NCBI GenBank assembly: GCA_016648135.1
Contig: JADDOH010002081.1
Location: 62,001 to 126,000 of the forward strand
DNA from: Agrypnia vestita
Taxonomy: Eukaryota > Arthropoda > Insecta > Trichoptera > Phryganeidae
Direction of reading: 5' to 3'
DNA length: 64,000 nt
Numbering within the stretch: position 1 is the stretch's first letter; each line of letters begins with the position of its first letter. The notes under the pieces were generated by a model. That model made no database searches. It was not told the DNA's origin and saw nothing but the letters and a program-made list of their open reading frames with translations. Below, in pieces: positions 38,810 to 50,944 of the stretch. The position numbers were made by a program, and so were the translations under genes.

Positions 38810-40851
38810 CAGGGGAAAGTCCTACAGTACCGGCCGGCATCCAGTACCGCCCAGTAACTTTTTCTGAAATTCTAAAACAGTTGGCACTGAACACATTCGC
38901 AGCATTTGTGTAGTTAGCTCTCATAAGTATACGCCCCACGCGGCGGCAACCTGTCGCAACTCGCTCGCTATTAAATGCTGAGATTTGCGTTGCACGCGGT
39001 GAACCTACGTAGGTACCTAAGTAAAGTTCGGTGGAGATTATTCGGCTATTTCGACAAAAGTTAAACGTGGTGTGTATTGATTACTTATATAGATATCATA
39101 AAACATGTTTTAAATCACACTTTATGCATTATATTTTATCATTGATCGTAAATGACATTTTTTCCGTTTCCTGCAGTACCGGCCACAAAATTTCCTCCAG
39201 TACCGGCCACTATTAGAGTTTATTTTTAAGTGGTTAATTTCTTTTTTGATATACCTAAATCAATGATATCAGGTGATAAAAGTGAAAACAAGAGTAAAAA
39301 GGGCACCTGGGATCCTGCCAACATACATAGAGCCGTAAAAAAGGTATTAAGTAAGGAGATGAGTACGCGTCAGGCCGCAGAAACCTAGAACAACATTAAA
39401 TGATAGAATAAGTGCTTTTGAAAACAAGGAGGTATCTATTAAACCTGTCATGGGTCTTTTCCACAATACGTTTTCACTTGAACACGAGCAAGTATTGGCA
39501 GAACATGTTAAAGATTTGAAAAATAGGCCTATAAAGACCTAGGTATATACCTATAAAGTTTCCAATTATTTACACAAAATAAAGAACAAAAACCCTATAT
39601 TCGCAGTGCAGTGGTCTTCACGGCGCGCGGCGAGGCTTGGATTGTTACCGAATTATTTTCTCACACTACCATTGTCATTGCAATGAATATTATTAAATGT
39701 AAAAAGGTCCTCATCATCACTACTATAGATGTAATCGCATTCGTCATTATAACTGAACTTGGAAGTAAAACTATCATTATTTTCCATATCGGTTAATTAA
39801 CTATTTTTATAAATACGTAAATTACTATTTCTGTTATTTTCAATAACGAATATCAATATCCCCGAGTTAAGAAAAATGTGGTCACTAAAAGCAGGAGGAG
39901 CCTGGGAGAAAACGCAGTATTACTGGAGAATACTTACTGGTTGTAAATGCTGACAGCGCCATATAACAACCGACTGTGCCGAAAATATTGACAAGTGACA
40001 AATATTCAATATGTTGAATCTATGCATCAATTTTTCCAAGACAATATCTAAGTAACGGAAAATTAAAATAAAGAAATATTGGTTTATCCAACATTTTGCA
40101 ATGTTTCGCTGTACTAATGCGAAATAATAATTCTTAGAATATCCATAGGTAAATAGAAACGGTTGAGTAAAGTTATACCTGCTCCGGGCCAGAACCTCTG
40201 GCCCACGGAGCTGCCTACCAAAATGGTTCGGGCCAGAATGTCTGGCCTACAGAGTGGAAAGCGTTAAACAGGCAGGAATTTCTTACACTCGCTTTCCAAC
40301 TTGCCGAAAAATTAAAATTACCTCACCAGTTCAATAAGGAAAGGATGTCTGAGGGGAAGAAATATTATTATTCTTTTATGAAAAGATACATCGATTTGTC
40401 ATTGCGGACCGCTGAATCAACGAGTTTAATGAGGGCAGTAGGTTTTAATAGAATTCAACAACATTAACAAAATTCATTAGCGCTTTGTGCCTTGAATCTC
40501 ACGAAGAGGATTGGATATAATGTGAAAATTGTAAAATTTGGGTGCATGAGGCTTGTGCCAAAATTTGGGAATTATCTTATCAATATTTTTTGTGATTATA
40601 GCCTTGTTTAAACTACATTTTATACTGGCCGGTACTGGAGGACTATTTTTTAAATGTCTATTTTTCATTATCTTCAAATTTTATTAATAAAGTTGTTTAT
40701 TTGTAAAGAAATCGGTATTTTATTATTTCCCTTTAAAGCATAAAACTTTCTTTACACAAATCAGTAAATGTTGAACGCATAATTTAAGTAATTTTTATTT
40801 TACACTATAGGTATACATCTTAGGGTGACGGTACCGTAGGACTCTCCCCTA
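38810..40851 (+). mobile_element. pogo-like DNA transposon, decayed, about 2.0 kb
   Basis: Ends CAGGGGAAAGTCCTACAGTA and, reversed, TAGGGGAGAGTCCTACGGTA. The word CAGTACCGGCC or close variants recurs just inside both ends (38824, 39173, 39198, reversed at 40626). Between them are fragments of a pogo-type transposase. Confidence 0.8.
39263..40590 (+). pseudogene. pogo-like transposase pseudogene with PHD-like finger remnant
   Basis: Starts MISGDKSENKSKKGTWDPAN and IHRAVKKVLSKEMSTRQAAE, a Psq-type helix-turn-helix, then stops and shifts frame (TTLNDRISAFENKEV). After a disrupted stretch, 40270-40467 reads LAFQLAEKLKLPHQFNKER, YYYSFMKRYIDLSLRTAES and AVGFNRIQ, the CENP-B-type DNA-binding part. 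At 40470-40575, EEDWI-stop-CENCKIWVHEACAKI resembles a PHD-like zinc finger seen at the end of some pogo-type proteins. The DDE core is not readable. Confidence 0.8.
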
Positions 40852-41226
40852 CCTATTTATAAATAAAGAAAAAAAAAGTTGTATTAGAGCTAATAAATTT
40901 TTTATTTTCCATAGGTATAAGTTACTGTAGCGGTAGTCCAACGTGTTACGAAAGATAAGCCAGATATATTGCAAAAAATGGAAACTTTGACGTTGTTTAT
41001 CTCCGTAACTGTCGACATTTCACCCAAAGTGTAAAGACTATTAGCTTTTTAAAATTGAACAAAGACGACTCCCCGATGTTTTTTTCTACCAGCTACGAGA
41101 TACTCTGTATAAAATTAATTAATGTTTAGCTTTATAAAATAAAATTGTTGGTTGGTTTATCAAGATTTTTGATTGTTGAAATTAAAAATGTACCTACCTA
41201 CATACCCATTTAGGTAAAATCAGCCC

Positions 41227-42736
41227 CATATCTATGAAATTGTCGTTTTGTACAGAAAAATTCAAACAATTTTTTTTTTATGAAAATTATATATTAAATT
41301 AATCGAAATATTTACCATTGTTGTCGATGTATTTCAATGGAATTTCGCCATTACAATGGAAGTTCATTGATGCCTTTGCTATAGGAATCCTGGAAACGGG
41401 AATCGATGAATTCTTTAAAAACGTCTTTCACCGCCTCATCGTAGTTGAAATTTTTCCCTTGTAAAAAGTCATCCAAATTCCGAAAAAATTGGAAATCGGC
41501 AAGTGCAAGGTCTGGCGAGTCAGGCGGGTGACGGAGAGTTTCAGGTCAAAGCTCCTGTGATTTAAAACGGTCCGTTGTGAAGTGTGTGGACGAGCGTTGT
41601 CAGGGAGAAGTGGTGGACTGGACCAATTGACAAGTCTCGGTTGTTTGATAGCGAGCTTGTCCATCTTCGATTTAAATTTTTGTCAGTATAACTCTGTAGT
41701 AATTGATGTGCTAGATCTCAAGAAGCTGTAATGAATTATGCCGACACAGGTCCACCATACAGTCACAAGCAGTTTCTTTTCACTCAATTTGCGTTTGACT
41801 GCCTTCTATGGGTGCAACCATTGCGACGAACATTTTTGATTATCACACAGGATCCACTTTTCATCACAAGTAGCAATCTAATTCAGAATTTCCTCATTTA
41901 TGTGCCGAATCAACAAATTAAGGCAAGCCTCGAAGCGAGTCGTTGTTTTCCTTCAGTAAGTTCATACGGTAACTACCTATTTTGCGAGCTTCTTTACTTT
42001 CCCAATTTGACAAAAATGGATCATTATCGTTTTGCCACTGACGTTGAAGGTTGTAGCTAATTCTGACATGGTTTGAGATGAATCCGTTTCCATTATAGCT
42101 TGATATATATCGACGGCTCCTACGTATAATATCGTAACCCACGAATCGACGATTTTGAGTTTTTTGTGTACACAGATGTGTATTTAATTATATATTTAAT
42201 TCCAAGAAAGAAAAAAAATATTTTGAAATATATAACGTGTTTTATTATAATTTTTTTTTCTTTCTTGGAATTAAATATATACATATGAAATACACAGTAA
42301 ATTCAAAATCGTCGATTTGTGGGTTACTATATTATATGAAGGAGCCGTCGATATATTCGTCAGTATTAACTGTAGTCTCTGGTCGTCCATGGGGCTTATT
42401 GTTGAGGTCGAAATTTTCATAACGGAAGCGATCAAACCAAAAACTCACAGTGCGTTCATTTGCAATACCTAGTTCATACACATCGTTGATATTGCGTGCC
42501 GTCTATGTAGCGTTAGTAGGTAGGTACCTACCACGACGGAACTCGTTTATGGAAAAAACGTGAATTTTCATTTTTTCCGTGGTCGCAGACACACAATATC
42601 AAGGTACCTAAAGTAAATAATTTTGAAAAAGGAATGTCATAGTTTTAATACGAATTTGAAATTCCAAGTCAAATGAAAGATATCGAACATCAAATTAGCC
42701 AATATTAGAAAACAGCAATTTCATAGGTAGGTAAAG
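41227..42736 (-). mobile_element. mariner copy 2, decayed, with nested MITE
   Basis: Ends CTATGAAATTGTCGTTTT and, reversed, CTATGAAATTGCTGTTTT resemble the inverted repeats of the element at 3082-4361. Minus-strand remnants include KLAIKQPRLVNWSSPPLLPD then NARPHT (second-Asp region, His replaced by Pro) with many frameshifts. The N-terminal part continues beyond the MITE at 42360-42570. Confidence 0.85.
42105..42356. mobile_element. Foldback MITE, 252 bp, nested in mariner copy 2
   Basis: Arms begin ATATATCGACGGCTCC on both sides and pair over about 120 bp each (TAACCCACGAATCGACGATT against its reverse). It splits the mariner coding sequence between the words CATTATAGCTT and GTAGTCTCTGGTCGTCC. 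Confidence 0.9.
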
Positions 42737-43079
42737 ATTTAACATAATTTTAATGTAGGTATAATTTTCGAAGGGGTAATATCGACCGCCTGGGCTTTAA
42801 TTCAGCACCATCACAATATACAGTTGACAAATGCACCTACTTACCCAATACTGACTAAAAAGTGACTAAACAAATAGGTACCTACGTCATTCTTGTTACC
42901 ATTTGACTACATATTTTATTCAGAACCTACTCGTGTTCGTCAAGCTTAGGTTTTGACATTTAGGAATACCTACATATATGTTCAAAGTTCAAAAAGCCAC
43001 AAAACTCGCATGTTCGACAAATAAACGTGTAATTTCATGTCCCTGTTAGAAGCCTAATAACTTTTAGCCATTTAGTTTG

Positions 43080-43165
43080 TTTTTTTTTTGCCGTGAATTC
43101 GAACGAACTAACGGACGTTACCTACACGAAGTTACGGGAGCGGACGGACAGACAACGAAATACGT
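43080..43165 (-). repeat. Helitron-like family H fragment
   Basis: Reverse complement carries TTTCGTTGTCTGTCCGTCC and AACTTCGTGTAGGTAACG, then TTCGTTCGAATTCACGGC, as in the copy at 33716. Confidence 0.65.
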
Positions 43166-43439
43166 TGAGATATAACGACAATGTACCTATTTTGGATAAA
43201 AAAATATAGAAATTGTTTAAAATAAAAGAAACGTTGAGAAAATCAGGTTGACAGAACTTTGTTTCGCTCGCTCTCTCTTTGCGAAATACTCATTCAAGCC
43301 CTTTTGGCTTTACACCCTCGATATCATTGTATGCTGAGGCAACTTTAGATGTCATTTTAAATAAATAAACATATTATAATGAAATACTTTGACTCGACTT
43401 TAAACGCTTCAACGAATCAACGTTGATTCCCTCGTATTC

Positions 43440-43740
43440 AACGGTTGAATTGGCGAGGACGAACGCGGCCTTATGGCGAATAAACACCAACAATTGAATG
43501 CCGACTCCGGATTAATACCGGGCCAAACGAAACTGAGCTCTATAATAACATTTCACAACGGGGTACGTACACATTATAATCCCATTCCACAAGGGCCAAT
43601 TCCCTTTATAATCAAATCTGACCCGCGACCAATCACTGCAGCCGGTGGGCGGGGCCCGGCGGGGAGGGTCCACGGCTGATTGGTCCAACCGTTTCCATGG
43701 AGACGCCGCCGCGAAACCACGTGGTGTCGATAACATCGAA
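43440..43740. promoter_or_regulatory. GC-rich candidate regulatory island 5 kb upstream of C15
   Basis: Stands out from AT-rich surroundings. Holds CCAAT-type words (ACCAATCACT, GATTGGTCC), a GC box (GGTGGGCGGGGCC), a paired-like GGATTAATACCGG and GTTTCCATGGAGAC, close to the RFX X-box consensus. Open frames across it on both strands have no domain. It could be an enhancer or a promoter of an unseen transcript. Confidence 0.4.
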
Positions 43741-44969
43741 TTACAATAGGTTTTGTTCTATTTTCGAATCCGTAATTTGAACACCGCTGAATGATTTAAG
43801 TGTGCGGAGAATTCTATTTTAAGATTTCAACGTCTTTTTTATTTTATTTTATTTGTTTTTTTCACGCTCACCCTCGCAAAAAAAAAAATTACCTGTAAAT
43901 CGATTTTTTTATCCAATAATATTAATTTTATCCCTTACAATAAATTTGTGCCAGTTATTTCCAACCTTCGAAGCACTTCTGGAAGGCAATTATCGGTGTG
44001 GCATTTAGTTTCTTCAGCAATTCTGTCTTTACCTTTTCAAGGTTGGAAAAATGTCGTCCTATCAGTTATTTTATATATTTTTATTTATTTTTATTTAAAG
44101 AAACAAAATCATGATTAAATTAATTTTTACATGCATTGCAATATACCTACCTATCTACCTACATTTCCCTTGTATTGTTAGTTGTTACTGCCCCATTAGG
44201 TAAAGTTTAAAAATTGTTGGTACCTACCTATATAAGTAGGGGAAAGTCACCAAATATTTGTTAGAAGGCTGTTAATTATTACCTACATATTAATGTATGA
44301 CTGATTAGTTATAACATTAAACTGTTTTCATTTCTATGAAGTTTTTTATTTGTCCCTAAAACATAATTATATCTATTCCATATTTGGTGACTTTCCTCTA
44401 GTAGGAGTAGCTACAATATTTTTTTTTAATTAGACATTTGCTAAAATAAGAGACTAGTAATTTAATAATGAAATAAGAAACAAGCATGCAGCAATACCGA
44501 ATTTATAAAGAAAAAACAATAACAAATCGAATAAAGAAAATACGAAATGAGAACATAGTACGGTAAAGTGATGTATGAAAATTACATATTTAAATATATT
44601 TTTTAAATTTCTCATTAATTTTTTTAAATGTGTGAGAAATATAATATGTAGGTAGGTAGGTACTTACCTACTTATCTACTCGTAGTTTTGGAAGCTATGG
44701 CATTTTAAACAAATTTTCTGATCAAAAATAAAACGGTGGTGTTTTTGGTCAGAGATTTATAAATATTTGTAACATTTTTCCAAAAGTAAGAAATTGCTTA
44801 GGTAACACACGCAACATCAAACATGCGTAATAAGAGTAAAAAAAAAGTGAAACCTGAACTCATATGCCCGCGAAGTTTACCAATTCAACGCATTTTTTGA
44901 TCAAACCTCATATAGTACCTACCTACCTACAGTGAGCGTAAACTTAGGTCATGCTCTTACCAACTACCT

Positions 44970-45125
44970 ATATACAGGGTTATTTGGAAAATATTAATTA
45001 TCTCGCAGGAGTATATTCCTGCCTTGATTATGAGTCGTAAATGTTTAAAAACAGCCATAACCTAATATCAACAGTTATGGAGTTATGCAATATCAAAGTT
45101 TGCATTTTTTTCAATATTGCTGACT
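44970..45125 (+). repeat. Repeat family E, forward copy
   Basis: ATACAGGGTTATTTGGAAAA, CATAACCTAATATCAACAG and TTATGGAGTTATG recur inverted at 55085-55230 and in part at 61310-61385. Possibly the 3' end of a retroelement. Confidence 0.65.
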
Positions 45126-45620
45126 TATTTTTTATAAAACATTGAAATATAGTTACGGTTACTTATATCGATTAGTAAAAAAATCATTCATTTCAATACG
45201 AGTAAAATAAAGTGATATCAATAACTTATTTTTTGCAAAACGTTTAAATATGATTGCAGTGGGTAGGTAACTAATATCAATTATGTAAAATTCATTCATT
45301 TCAAACAAAATGATAAAAAGCTTGCAGAAATTGAAAATAATATTTTATATTAGAATGAAATCGGTGAATGTCGCGTTGTGTAAAGTGATCACTCAATCCT
45401 GCTAATACAGGTTATTGATTAGCCTTGTGGCCATAGGTACTATAAAAGACCATACATGATTGCCATAAGTATCTTTTTTTTCTTTCTTTCTTTTTTAAAA
45501 TCTACATATAGGTAAGTAGCTTCGCCTCTGTCAATAATTTATATTAATTAATGATTATCCCTCTGTGGACAAAATCCGGTAGGTATGTAAATAATTGTGT
45601 TCTTAGAACATGCATTTTAT

Positions 45621-46043
45621 TTTAAATATAGATGTGAACATGGAATGCTTATCGCATCAATAGGTATTCTTACCAGGGGCGTGCAGTGGGAACATCGCAG
45701 CATGACTTTTACGTAACCAACTACTTGGAAAAAAATCAGAATGCAACATATATTTCGTAATATTTCTATCACAATTGTAATCGTAGCATTAATATTTTGA
45801 TAAATCATAAAAACCTGTAGCATAAATATTTGATTCCTATTTTTTCCAAAATATACGTTTACCTACAAAAAAGTCATGCTTCAATGTTTCCACTGCACGC
45901 GCCTGATTCTTACTATTCTCAAAATAAGCTAAACGCTTGTGCTATGAGAATAGGACTGACTTGAGGATGTCCCGGAATGGGGCTCGAACCACCGACCACC
46001 AGATCACTAGGCGAGCGTCATGACCATTACACCCACAAGCTAA
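45621..46043 (-). mobile_element. SINE family 2 copy interrupted by a hAT MITE
   Basis: The tRNA-like head with B-box (GGCTCGAACC on the plus strand, 45982 region) and the tail GATGTGAACATGGAATGC are separated by the 232-bp MITE at 45674-45905. Removing the MITE and one copy of ATTCTTAC restores a SINE like 33473-33660. Confidence 0.85.
45674..45905. mobile_element. hAT MITE, 232 bp, with perfect target duplication
   Basis: ATTCTTAC occurs at 45666-45673 and 45906-45913. Ends CAGGGGCGTGCAGTGGGAAC and, reversed, CAGGCGCGTGCAGTGGAAAC. This uninterrupted copy defines the family seen at 34658-35152 and, more distantly, 2161-4569. Confidence 0.93.
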
Positions 46044-46597
46044 TCAAAGTATATATTGTTAAAAAACACCAACATATAAAAGTATTGTTAAAATATTATT
46101 TAAGTTAGGTACCTACTCACTTGCCTATCCGATCGCTTGCCTTTGAACGCGCGCATTGATCGATTTTTTCAACGGCTACAATCAACGTGACGTCAGCTAT
46201 GTCGTCAATTGAGAATTGAAGGTTGTTCAATAGACAATACAGTTGCGGTGTTGCGTGAACGCATCAGTGTTGCCACCGCAAAAATTACGATTAAAAGGCG
46301 GCGGGAACATTTTCACTAAAAGTGAAAATTTTCTACGCGGCATCAGAAATATGGATAGGGAGGTGGGTAATAAGTTTCTTGGTACCTGCTTACGTAATTC
46401 GATTTGTGGTGAATGTAAACAATTTATTTGTTTAGTTAGGTAGCTGTAGGTACCTGTATACTATTTCAAGAGAGATGATAGCAGACGCAAATCAACAGTT
46501 GCGGAATGCTAAAACGATTTCTTAACATTCTGTTATGTAAGACATTTCATATTGGAATGCATTCAAATGAAAACTTTGATTGCGTTTGAGGTAGGTA

Positions 46598-46740
46598 CAG
46601 TTGCCGGCAAACTTCATGAAATTCTTTGGCGAAGTGGGGGAATGCTCAGAAGACGAAATTTGGGCCTCGTTGGTAGAAAGGTAGATGCGCAAACGTCCCC
46701 CCACTACGCCGCAAAATTTCAAGATGTTTGCCGGCTACTG
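46598..46740. mobile_element. Palindromic MITE, 143 bp, TA-flanked
   Basis: Ends CAGTTGCCGGCAAACTTCAT and, reversed, CAGTAGCCGGCAAACATCTT, with TA on both sides (46596-46597 and 46741-46742). Arms of about 47 bp. The open frame running through it is incidental. Confidence 0.85.
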
Positions 46741-47939
46741 TACCTAGTACATATTTACCTACCTGCCTATTTCGATTATCAAAATATATCATTCTCTATG
46801 CAAGAGTGTCTGTCACTGACGCTACCAGACGGCGTAAATGATGATAAGGTTTATGAAGTAATGTGCTAGGTAGGTACATAGGTAAGCAAAAATATATATA
46901 TTTCTTTACGTAACAACGACTGTCACTACGCTACTAGATGTGGTTTAAAATCATGAGGTATAAAATAGTAGATAATAGGGTCTTATGTGTAAAAAGCAAA
47001 TGAAAGCAAATTTCTCAATACAACAACGTCCGATACTAAGCTACCAAGACGCTACCCTACGCTGTTCTCACAGCCTTAACTCGCGGCTAAATTTATATAG
47101 TAAAAGTAGGTACCTACCTACAGTTCTTCAGTTATCAAATTACTGATAACAGTTGATACTTTTTATAATTATTTGTTTTCTTTTTGAACAAAGTACCTAA
47201 TAGGTAATAATAATAATAATTGGATAACTTATATAGCGCCGTTTTCGCGAATACTCACCTAGGTACCTACATTAAGAATAAATACTTAGATATTTCAGTC
47301 ATGTACCTACCTAATATCTATAAGTATAAATCGATAAAGATATCTATATTGGATAATATCATCCCCAATCTCTTTAGTTTACGTCTCAATAATAATCATA
47401 TAAAGATTATTTAAATTTATTCTTTGATGCTACTTTAATTTCATTGTTTATCTAATTTTTATTTATTTGTTATGAAAGTTATGTACTGTAAAACAAACAG
47501 ATTAATGTAAATTTTATTTTTCGCCTTGTATAGATAAAATAAATTACAAGAGAAATTGATATCATCCCAATGTACCTAATATATCAATTTCATTATAAAT
47601 TTCTCTAGGGGTAACATACAAGGCATATTGGGATATTTTATTACACCTACACAAGAATGAGAAACATAATTTCTTTTATGAGGTAAAAAGAAAAATAATC
47701 TCATTATTATGATCTTGGATTTGAATAAATCAGAAGTGTTATTTGAGGAGATAACACACATTGAAATCATTGACAATAATCAGTAAATATTTTCTTGCTG
47801 AATAAATGTGAAAATCTGTTGATTTTCAACAAATTCTTCAAACAATCGAAGCGCAATCCGCGCCTCAATGCGACGCTAACTGGACTGGATAAAGACCTAA
47901 GTGTGTACACCTCTTTATAAAAATACTCCCCCATTACCA

Positions 47940-48740
47940 AACGAATCGTCCAACACATCTCTCACCTCCTTACACTAACGGCGGCTGAGATATCAAATCG
48001 GTAAGGCTGTCCCCCTCGCGCGAGCTTCGTTCCGTTTTCCCCGGCGGTTGAAAGCGTTCAGTGTGAAACCGTTCGCAGTACTGCGGGGTTCTCGTTATCG
48101 AATGTCAGTCCGCTCGCTGATTGGTGGCAGAGAGTTAATTCGTTCGAATCGCGCTAAAAATTTGTTAATTTTCGTCGACTTTCTACAAAGGTACCTACCC
48201 ACGCTTTCCGATTCAGTAGCCTTTGAAAAAAATAAATCGCGAGCGGGCGCACCGCGATACCGGCCTTTCAAAGGCGACGGAAATTTTCGAGCGTGACAGC
48301 TGTCGGTCGGATTCTAATTTGAAAAGCGAAGTGTAATTAAAAACGCGCCAAAGTGACAAAGATTTTTAATTTCTTTTGACATTTTCTTTTTGTAAAGAGA
48401 TTTTGTTTGTGTTTTCGTTCGGTCGCGTGGTTCTTTCACTCGTAAAATTGGCCCGTTTTGTATACGGTGGACAAATAAGAAATTCTTACAAACTTACGCA
48501 ATATTTATCATTTATCTGACGATTGTTGGTCATTTATTATTTGTCGTAAGAGGAAAATCAAAAATATATTCGTAGAGAAATTATTATGGTTTTATAAATA
48601 AAAATTGTGTTAATGGACTTTAAAAAAATCAAAATGCGTTTTAAAATGTCGTAGCAAATTATTTGAGCGACATAGCACGGGGTGTTTTAAAAAATTTAAA
48701 CAATTATTTAATTGATCGTAGTGCGGTGACAGTAGCCAAG
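47940..48740 (+). promoter_or_regulatory. C15: Promoter and 5' leader region of C15
   Basis: Base composition rises in GC and CpG from about 47980, with CCCTCGCGCGAGCTTCG and other unique words, and transposon copies are absent from here to the coding exon. No clear TATA box. In-frame stops precede the ATG. The exact start of transcription cannot be read. Confidence 0.45.
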
Positions 48741-49467
48741 ATGTCTTCTCTACATTCTGAAGATGAACAAGAAGAAATCAACGTCGATACAGACAGTCGC
48801 CTGTCGGCGGCGTGCGACCAATCGGATCGCGAATCAGATAAAAATTCTGAGTCGTACAGCCCGAGAAATAGGCACAACATCCACTCCATATCACCCTCTG
48901 ACCTCCACAGAAGTCACCTCTCTTCGCAGACCCACCCAGCGCAGATATCACTTCCGTTCAGCATATCGAGGCTACTGGGGAAGTCGTTCGACGATGAAAA
49001 GAATCTCGTGAACGTCGCGAGAAGAGGCGTCGACGAGCTGATGGACCGGATACACAGAAGAGACTCCAACGAAGACACGACAGACGAAGAAGGCAGACTG
49101 AGAAGTGACAACGACTCGGAACAGGGCAGAGACGAATTCAGAAGAACGAGAGAAGCCAATGAAATGAACGACAACGAATCGGAGAGCGCGAAGGATGAGT
49201 ATAGAAGACTAACGAACGCGGCCGAGAGCGAGATGGAGACTGCCAGGGAGGAGTACAGGCGGTTGAGTGAAAGCGGGATGGCCAATTGTTTCATGGGGCC
49301 TATGGGGGTTGGATACGGGGTCCCGGGCTTCTACGGCTCTGGTGGCGGAGTCCTGAGGGTGCCGGCTCAAAGGGCCCTGGCCTCGCTGCCGTGGGGGCTC
49401 CCGCTGGACCCCAGGCAGGCCGCCGCGGCGGCTTTCGCTCATCAGGTCGTGAAAGACAGACTTAATG
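48741..49467 (+). CDS. C15: C15/clawless (TLX-class homeobox protein), first coding exon
   Basis: 242 codons plus one base, donor GTATTT at 49468. The ATG (CCAAGATGT) is chosen because the frame further up has no ATG. Seen: an acidic, Ser-rich start; the eh1 motif FSISRLL at residues 73-79, which in this class recruits the Groucho corepressor; three charged repeats of the form (D/E)E(F/Y)RR at about 131, 152 and 170; a Gly-rich stretch; then GVLRVPAQRAL (203-213) and VVKDRLN at the exon end. The pair (I/L)RVPA-RPL and FVKDR(F/L) precedes the homeodomain in TLX proteins. The homeodomain is encoded beyond the window. Family knowledge: C15 is a nuclear transcription factor of distal leg and antenna patterning in flies. 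Class assignment is firm, orthology is inferred. Confidence 0.85.
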
Positions 49468-49627
49468 GTATTTATTACAATCTTTTTATATTCCTACTAA
49501 TTATAAGATTTTTTTTGACTGCTTAGTCGAGCGTGTTTCTTTGTTTCCCCTCCATAAAATAGCGGTAGAAAATACAATACACCAATATAAAGTATATTTA
49601 TACATGAACTAATGTAAATATCTTGAT

Positions 49628-49793
49628 CCAAGGCTGGTTCAAATACGTTTGACTTGTTTTAAAAATTACTACGATTAGCTTGTAATTTTTTAAATAATTA
49701 AGAAAAGGTCAAGCTAAATAATCTTAAAAAGTATAATGTCTTAGTAAATAGGTCGTGGTTTACAAAAATACGTTTTTATTTGAAGAATCTCGG
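49628..49793. repeat. Repeat family D copy in C15 intron 1
   Basis: Collinear with 15240-15395: GTTTGACTTGTTTTAAAA, GAAAAGGTCAAGCT, AAAAAGTATAATGTC and ATACGTTTTTATTTGAAGA. Confidence 0.7.
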
Positions 49794-50267
49794 ATTGGAT
49801 CGAAATTAAAAAAAAATGAAAAAACTACATCTATTGTAGAAAAATCATTTTGTTTACTGGGAGATTAAATTATGCAAAAATAAAAAGGTACTTAATTGTA
49901 GTATGCATGACATGCTTCCGCTGCGACCAAATCCCCTCGCCTAAAGAAGGGGTTTAGTTCATCTCTGTACAATTTTATACTCTGTGCAGTAACTAGATAT
50001 ACACACATTTTTTGTCGCTGCTTCAGGGCTAATCAATCCTTTTTCTGAACGCATATCAAGTCCACTAGACACTACGTAAAAAGGCACTAGCCCATGGACG
50101 AATGCCATATTAGGTAACTATTACTGAAACCTACCTACTAATAAAAGGTAATTAAATTAATCATGTGTCGCAATTAAAAGATAAATACAGTATCTTTGCA
50201 CTAAAAATAAGTGTAATAATAAAGTTTTACTGCCTAAGAAAGCATTTTGAAATAAATAAGGTGTATA

Positions 50268-50430
50268 GTGTAGCTTCTTGGTATAGAGGTCATGTGATCT
50301 GGTGGTCGGAGCCCCATTGCAGGACACCAGCAAATTAGTCCTATTTTCATAGCACAATCTTTTGGCTTAGTTTTAGAATAGTAAGAATATTGAAGCGACA
50401 CATATTCTGTGTTCGCATCTATATTTAAAA
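50268..50430 (+). mobile_element. SINE family 2 copy
   Basis: GTGATCTGGTGGTCGGAGCC, CCAGCAAATTAGTCCTATTT and GTGTTCGCATCTATATTT match 33473-33660. The B-box is deleted, so it is inert. Confidence 0.8.
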
Positions 50431-50599
50431 AAAATAATTGATAATTGGTTGATATTTTAAAGAATCTTATGGATTTTTTATAATATGTAGGTACTGAACC
50501 TACTGAACATTAAGCTTTAGGTACATTTTTGAAGTGTAGATTCTGATTACTGGAATTTTATTATTTTTATTTTTTAACATAGTTACTACCTGTAGATAC

Positions 50600-50806
50600 G
50601 TTGAATTCGCGAAGGACAGATTTAAAACACAAATACAACACAGATACAACTACAACACGATAAATAAAAAATAAATAAAAAACAAACAACCTTTGCGGAG
50701 ACCGAACTTAACTGTACGTAAAATTCATAAACTATTCAAAAAACTACCGGACAGACTAAAAAAAGAATCAGAATTGAAAAACAATATTAAAGAAATGTTA
50801 CAATGA
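50600..50806 (+). mobile_element. LINE 3' end fragment
   Basis: The plus strand reads RRPNLTVRKIHKLFKKLPDR and LKKESELKNNIKEMLQ before TGA, a typical C-terminus of insect non-LTR elements (KxFNxLPxxLK). Confidence 0.65.
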
Positions 50807-50944
50807 CCTGTGAAATATAGTGATAGCTTTAATATAATGTTTTCTAAATAAAGTATATTATATTGTATTCATAATAAGTATTCCTAATGATGTATTCTTT
50901 AATACTTACAATTTAAAGCATTCTGTGATGTTTTCTTGTACACA

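Noticed and set aside
46243..46869. Two open frames of 66 and 105 codons as possible genes
   Set aside because: The second runs through a palindromic MITE (46598-46740) and neither has a domain.
48663..48740. An upstream extension of the C15 frame by 26 residues
   Set aside because: It begins with TTG, not ATG; the ATG at 48741 has a good context and fits an acidic start.
48914..49294. Minus-strand 126-codon Ser/Leu-rich frame
   Set aside because: Antisense shadow of the acidic, Arg-rich C15 exon.
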